A stretch of 64,000 bases of DNA from Nematostella vectensis. Its lineage: Eukaryota > Cnidaria > Anthozoa > Actiniaria > Edwardsiidae. The notes under the pieces were generated by a model, which was not told the origin of the DNA, made no database searches, and saw nothing but the letters and a program-made list of their open reading frames with translations. Numbering within the stretch: the stretch's first letter is position 1; each line of letters starts with the position of its first letter. The position numbers and the translations under genes were made by a program. Shown piece after piece: positions 57,991 to 64,000 of this stretch. Location of the stretch: positions 13,096,953 to 13,160,952 of the forward strand of contig NC_064044.1 in NCBI RefSeq assembly GCF_932526225.1, given 5' to 3'.

Positions 57991-58722
57991 ACTGTGTTTT
58001 ACATGATTTGTGCGTCTAGCCGTTCCAGGTTTTGAATTTTCCGAATTTTCTGCTAGAAATGCTAAAGCAACACTAGAAATGCACCACTGTTTAGACATTC
58101 AAGTTAAATATAGAAAGAAGAAATAAGCTAAAAACATGGACAAAAATTAAGAGATGAAATATAGAAAATGATAGAGAACGATTTGATGCTGTATTGTTGT
58201 TACCACTCTCCCCAGGATCAAGGTAGGGATCATTCTCATGTATTTGTTGGGATCGAGATTCCAAATATTGTGATCGGGACGATTTTCTAGGGATCTGGTA
58301 ACTTTTCTTGGACCTAAGAAATAGATTTCACAATGTCCAGAACTTTTTTTCTTTTTCCAAAAGTCAGACCAAAGTTAATTCGAGCATCATATTTCTCTGT
58401 CGGAACTTTTAGTTGATTTTTGCGTTTTTTTGTGTAAAGTGCTGTCTTTCTAACTCATAAGCCTGGCTCATTTGAAAACAAAGAAGTCATGCAAGCCTTA
58501 TCGTGTTCTCCTAATGAAAATATACACATGAATAACCCTAAACGCTCGATAAAGGGGAAGCCAATGTTACAGGACGAATTGACAAATTTATTAGGTTAGA
58601 GCTAATTGTCGTTTAGTATTTCATGTTTCTTCTAAGAGAACCGGAACTTCTTTAGTTTTGGTTCTTTTAAGGATAATTTGATAGTTGATGATTTCCTTAG
58701 TCTAGTTTGTTGCACGCCCGTG

Positions 58723-58996
58723 CAGGCCCGTACCCAGGGGGGTGCAGGGGTTGCAAACGCACCCCCCCCTCCCATAGCGGCCAAAGGTCCATATTCGGTT
58801 CTCAATAGACGTGTTATTATTTGTAGACAAAACTATAAAGCATCAGCTAGATCACTCTGGTATGAGCCAAATCCGACAATAAACGTCCGGTGGAGATACT
58901 GCAAAGGCGTGGTCCTCCCCCGGAAGTATTAGGCTCGTTTTTCCGGATTTCGCACCCCCACCCCCACCCCCAAGAAAAATCCTGGGTACGGGCCTG
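58723..58996. mobile_element. 278-bp-type MITE, U3 copy
   Basis: Same ends and CCGTG flanks as in U1 and U2. Confidence 0.75.
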
Positions 58997-59283
58997 CCGT
59001 GGACCCTCTTCTTCGATGGATGGCCTTTTAGCGCCTAAATCAAAAGGGTATGTTCAGTTTCACATACAAGGCGGAATCGTGGTCTCTTCTTGTCGTTTCA
59101 GACATTTTACTTGAGCAGTTTAACCTCACATGTTATGTTCACCTCTGTACATGCGCAGTTTATTCTTAAAAGTTGCTTAATCATTAATATTATTTTAGAG
59201 TCACCCTGACTTCTTATTTTGTAAATACGCTTTGACAGGAGACCAATCCTGTAATTTCCCACGCCCTTGATATTTTTCATGAT

Positions 59284-59457
59284 TGTGTAGTTCCATAAAA
59301 TATCCATCCTCCCCCTTGAGGGGATTGGGAATTCCGGGGTGTGGGCGTTAAAACGCCCAGGAATTTCCAGATGGGAGGGGGGGGGGGGGGGGGGTAAAAT
59401 GTCCTTTTTCCTTAACAGTTACTGGAGGGGGGTATGCATATTTTCTGGAACTACACA
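59284..59457. mobile_element. Palindromic MITE (TGTGTAGTTCC ends), U3 copy
   Basis: Single copy with a G run expanded to about 18 bases at 59377-59394. Confidence 0.7.
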
Positions 59458-61076
59458 TTGGTTCAAACGTATCCAATTCTCCCCGTTCCCTGGGGTCTTT
59501 TGAATTGGTTTTCTTTCATGTGAGACGACCACATGGATTGCTGTCTGGTCCTAGCGTATAAATATAGAAAGCAGATTTGTAATTTATGTGCGCTGGCATT
59601 CAGGCAATTACAATTAAAACCAGTTGAAATACCAGCTTGGCCTCGTCTGATCCCGGCTACATGAGAAATACAAATATACCTTTTTCTCCAGATACAAAAA
59701 ATTTCATTTTCCTTTTTTCATTTTATTTCCTTTTTTCTTTTCTTCCTCTCTTCATTTTTCCATTTCTTTCTTTTTTGAATTCCTTTCTTTTTCTTTTTTC
59801 ATTTCGTTTTACATGTATGATACATGTAACCCCAGATGTATACCAATATGGGACCTAAATTTGGGGTATTTATGGGCACCCTTGAGTAGTTGGAGAGCTA
59901 AGCGGGCTAGGCTCCGCTTACCTGGTTTTTCGATTCTTTTTAAATGTGAGTTCGGGGGTAGCCAGATAGAGTAACTATGCACAAAACACACACACAAGCA
60001 CACACATACATAAGCATATCACGCGTATGAAAACGAAACAAACTTGGATTGGACACACTTGCAAAGAGAAGAGCAATCTCTTGCTCTTATGTTTAAAGAA
60101 AGTCAACGGCCTCGTTAATTATTCTTACAGCGAGAGAATCAAGACAAACGAAATGTCACACCTTTAATCAAAAACACCGTAAAGCAGAAGCTCATAGACT
60201 CCTACCATAGAACTATAAGTCAGTGGAACTCCCTTCTTGAAATTGTATTGTATAAACCGTCAGCAGTTCGAGGAGACCTGGGCAGAACTGCTTGGAGTTC
60301 TCAGCTCGCCTCCTCCAGATAGCGTCACACCCGAGGTGTGTCCATATTTTCATCATTTATCGTGGTCATAAGATTTCTTTGCTTTGTGCAAACAAGCATT
60401 TAAACGCAGTGCAAGATAATAATTTTGGCATTTTGTGATTTGTACCTTGATGTACCTTACCAAGCAACAGTGCAATGGTAGTGTGCTACACCAAGTGTAG
60501 ACACAGGCGGCCCAAGTTCATTATAAGTACAATCCATCTACTGTTTAGATAGGGGTTCGTATAGGCGTCATCGATAAACTCGTTAAATTGCTTAAAATCA
60601 CTTCAGAGTTCCAGAAAACAGTGTAAAATAAAAGTATGTCTTACCTAAACTTGTGCTGTTTTTATTTCTCGATTTGGAAGAAGTTGGAACGAAGTGACTC
60701 CCTCTTTGTACCACGTGATTTAGCAAGTTTATCGATGACGCTTATACGAACCCATATAAACACCGTGAAACTACTGCATATCCCCATCAAAACAGTAGAT
60801 AGATTGTACTTATAATGAACTTGGGCCTTCTGTGGTGAAGAGGAAAAACAGACGAAGAACAGGAATACAATTGAACAATGAGGGTAATCTAGCCAATCAT
60901 GTTAGGCCTTACGTGCGGACTTCTACATTTCTCAAGTAAACGCTTTTCGACTGGCCAATATATTGACCCATCATTCTTTGCAATGTCCACATTCTTTGTC
61001 CACACCACCAACGCCGCCGCCACTTGAGTGAAATTTACGTGGTTATTCGTATTTGCAAAACTCGTGTTTCACGAGT
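59458..61076. other. Non-coding 3' part of U3
   Basis: Matches U1 with small deletions (for example about 30 bases missing near 59940). It includes the pyrimidine tract at 59695-59815. No gene is recognised. Confidence 0.4.
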
Positions 61077-64000
61077 AAAAAGGGGTGGCCTGACCACTCG
61101 CCTTAAAACCAGATATAGATAATTTTTAGAGCACTTTAGATAATTTCACCTACAGAGATCACCACCGTGGACTTCACGCAATCGTCGCTGTGTCGAGCGT
61201 TTCATTTCGTGGAGAAATGTAACGAGAGACACTGAAACGACCTACATAACGGCGATTGCTTGGAGTCTAACGCCATGCACAAACGTCGTATTTTCCATGA
61301 GCCGTATTCAATGTAAATTCATGCAAATAAAGATGGAACAATGTTCCTGGTTTATATCTATTAATTTGCACTGAAAACGGCTCATAAATAATACGTTTAC
61401 ACTAAGCACCCGCTTAGCCTAAGATCGCCGAAGACATTGAACTTAGGTTAAGTTCAAGTGTCGTATTATTCATGAGCCGTATTCAATGCAAATAGAGATA
61501 TGAAACAATCGACTTGATTAATTTACACGCATTTACATTGCATACGGCTCAAAGACAATACGACGTTTGAAGCCTAAATAGGGGCCTTAGTTCTGCTTAG
61601 CAAAATGTTCAGTTTTATCCGTATATGAACAACATGTATGGCAACTCCGCGCCTGACATAGGGACGTTACCAGAGTCCGTGGCAGACATGGAGGACCACA
61701 CCCACCAATTCAATATTCAAGGGAGCGGAGGGTGGGGCCAAAAGTACACATGACCTATACGGACGCTCATAACAAGTAACTAAGCTCCTTACGAATTAAT
61801 GTCTGTTGACACAATGACCAGTGTACACTCGACTTCCCCGCACAGGGAGCTACCTCTACCGTTTGAATAAATGTCAGTTTTTAGTTATATGTTGTGGCCA
61901 TCCTCGGAGACCCAGGGCGTCGCGGAGATCGGGCACACAGGGAGCGCGCGAGAATCACTCGTCTTTCTTTCTTGCGCTTTTTGCGAGCGCCGCGTGAATG
62001 CCCAATCTCCGCGACGCCCTGGGTCCCCGAAGATGCGCTGTGGCTGCCTCCGAAACTGGATTACCCCGTCATGGTATCCCTGTTTTCTTTACCAGTAACG
62101 CCTGTTGGGTTTTGCATTCAAAGTATATCTATTTTTGGTAACAGTTTCTCCGAAACCGCTAGAACGACAACAAGAGACTGCCTACAAGGATAATTGCTCT
62201 CAAGTTTTGATTTGCAGGTATTTCTTAACTTTCTTACACCCTATTTGCCATTTTCATAAGCGTATGTTAGAACTGTTGGAATGCATCCAAATGTTTATCT
62301 AGATTCCTCGCAACTTAAGGTCTCGTGTGAGAATGCGAAGGAATAGTCCAAATTCCTTTCCGCTGTAAGAAAGTCTAGAGTAAATCTTTGGTCAGTATAA
62401 GTTCTTTATATATCTAGCACATGACAAAAGTCGCCCTCGGTCGAAATATCTATCGTATTATCTATCGCCAGTTAAGGACCTTCCGGAAATAGGCGTCATT
62501 AACGAAATAAATAATTTTCAGTCCCTTTGATTGAAGTCTGCTTAAGTAGCCGCTGCTAGTGACACTATAAAGAGCGGATGCTAAGCAGACTTAAGTGATT
62601 AAGGATTTCATCCCATTTTGTCCTTCATTTTCGCTAGTAAGTAAGTGATATTAGTTAGAAATTCAAAGTTGAAGCACGTACTGATTATTCTATTAAATCT
62701 GCTTCAAAGATTTACAAAAATTCATCAGTAAGCTTATTTAAAAGAAGTATAAGTTATGTATGAAGAGTTATATCAATATGATTTTGTTTAAATCTGTGAC
62801 AGGGTGGAGTAGATCGGTTCGGCGGATGGCTCTAAAGTTTACGGAGACAAACAAATTTACAACTTCACGACGCGAGCGCTGGGGCAGAACTAAATTTATT
62901 CCAAAACATGCAAAATCACACACGCGTAGACACTTTACAAATAAGGTCATGACATCTATATAAGGAAATTAAACAAAGGCTACCCAAAATAAGAAAAATA
63001 AAAACACGCACACTCATTACAACATACACACGCACAAGATAAGACACACTGTCACATCCGCCCTCGCTTTACTTTGCTACGCCCTCGAGCAAATTAAAAT
63101 TAAATTAAATGTCATGTCCAGGCAACCAGTTCCTTTCGTATACCACAGTCTTGAACTTCTTGGTATAAACAGAGTCTTGAACAATACAGTTCACAGTTCA
63201 GGTGCTATTCCCCGGGAAATCAACCGACGCAGGAGAACAGGATCTCGTGAGAGTAAAGAACAAGTACTCGCATTAACATAGTGCTTCACCACACTTAAAC
63301 GCCATAATGCTTTGAGGACTTGTAATCGGCTAAGTAAGCCTTTCCAGTAGCTCCTTGCAACCATTCCCATACGCACATCAACCGTCGTACTTTTCAGTCT
63401 CTTGTGTACATTAGGAATGTCTTGGAGGTGTGAACCAGTCCAAAACTACCAAATTAACAAAGAGAACCTTCATCCAGCCATCGGAACAATCCAGCTCTAG
63501 TAAACAATAGCAAACTAAAACCTCCGTCCAGAGTTAATCATACACAGTACTTTAACTACAACGCAAATGTTCCATTTCTCAATCCCTTGTCGATCCGTAG
63601 CAGCAGCATATTCAAGTGCGACGCTTCCCACCGTCAAACGGGACCGGAGAACATGCTGGCACACACCCGCGACGACACAAAAACCACGTCCTGTCTTTAC
63701 GTTCGGTAAACGCATATTTCTTCGCTCTTCTCTCCGCGCGAACAGTCGTCTCCCACTGAATGATCATTAACACAGTTCCCGTAAATACACAAACAGTACA
63801 ATAAATGTCCCTTTTTCTTGCTTGACGACCAACTTTCGATCCTGTATAGAGCGGCAGATTACAGTGTACTCGTAGCACAAGCTCGCGGAACAAACCCAAA
63901 ATGACTTTGGACTTTGAAGCAACTTCACTCCTGCCAGCTTTTCCTTCCCTGGCCGTGATCTTCGAATAGGGTCGACACTCCATCAACTGTGTCTTTGTCG
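61077..64000 (+). repeat. Tandem unit U4, cut by window end
   Basis: Begins GGGGTGGCCTGACCACTCGC and contains the palindromic MITEs, the GC-rich hairpin (61910-62034) and most of an LTR element. Its TRIM gene, if present, lies beyond the window. Confidence 0.9.
62795..64000 (-). mobile_element. LTR retroelement, U4 copy (partial)
   Basis: The left LTR is 62795-63056. The interior runs to the window end. It shares CGCTTTACTTTGC and the ATTAAAATTAAATTAAATG variant with U2, but lacks the hairpin segment, like U1. Confidence 0.8.

Larger units (their letters stand above)
51201..61076 (+). repeat. Tandem unit U3 (9.9 kb)
   Basis: Head-to-tail copy with the complete left palindromic MITEs and complete right edge. 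Its TRIM copy is damaged. In its left third it shares many single-base markers with U1 against U2 and U4. Confidence 0.9.

Overview
The window is eukaryotic, intron-bearing, AT-rich animal DNA. Vertebrate-like gene structures (a six-exon USPL1 and a twelve-exon hnRNP M with a minor-spliceosome intron), many small palindromic transposons and a TRIM gene expansion fit a slowly evolving marine invertebrate. An anthozoan cnidarian such as a stony coral is my best guess; this is an inference, not something the sequence proves.

Region 1 (1-10.5 kb) has a single-exon RITA1 homologue on + (1443-2000) and, on -, a six-exon USPL1 homologue (4221-9556), a SUMO isopeptidase whose Cys, His and Asp catalytic residues can all be placed. 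USPL1 is divergent from the next gene across about 1 kb.

Region 2 (10.5-20.2 kb) is an hnRNP M/MYEF2-type splicing regulator of 549 residues with three RRMs. My exon model closes exactly in frame. It needs an 8-nt microexon and contains a GT-AG U12-type intron. Two of its introns carry the same 41-bp minisatellite, and the larger array begins on an exon-intron junction.

Region 3 (20.2-30.4 kb) is gene-poor. It holds a 1.5-kb foldback transposon with a 4-bp target duplication, an array of about 37 copies of an 85-bp satellite with higher-order structure bounded by 15-bp inverted repeats, and, near 29.7-30.1 kb, a promoter-like segment with NRF1 and YY1 motifs and a strong splice donor.

Region 4 (30.5 kb to the end) is a tandem array of about 10-kb units: U1 30485, U2 41311, U3 51201, U4 61077 and cut by the window end. 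Each complete unit has one TRIM gene of TRIM45-like order (RING, two B-boxes, coiled coil, filamin repeat), a 1.7-kb LTR retroelement and several MITEs at matching positions. Only U2 has the full-length open frame, including an unrecognised C-terminal module of about 115 residues. U1 has a 947-bp internal duplication and an out-of-frame C-terminal module. U3 has a RING frameshift and a stop in the module. Diagnostic differences pair U1 with U3 and U2 with U4 in part of the unit, suggesting duplication as a dimer plus later conversion.
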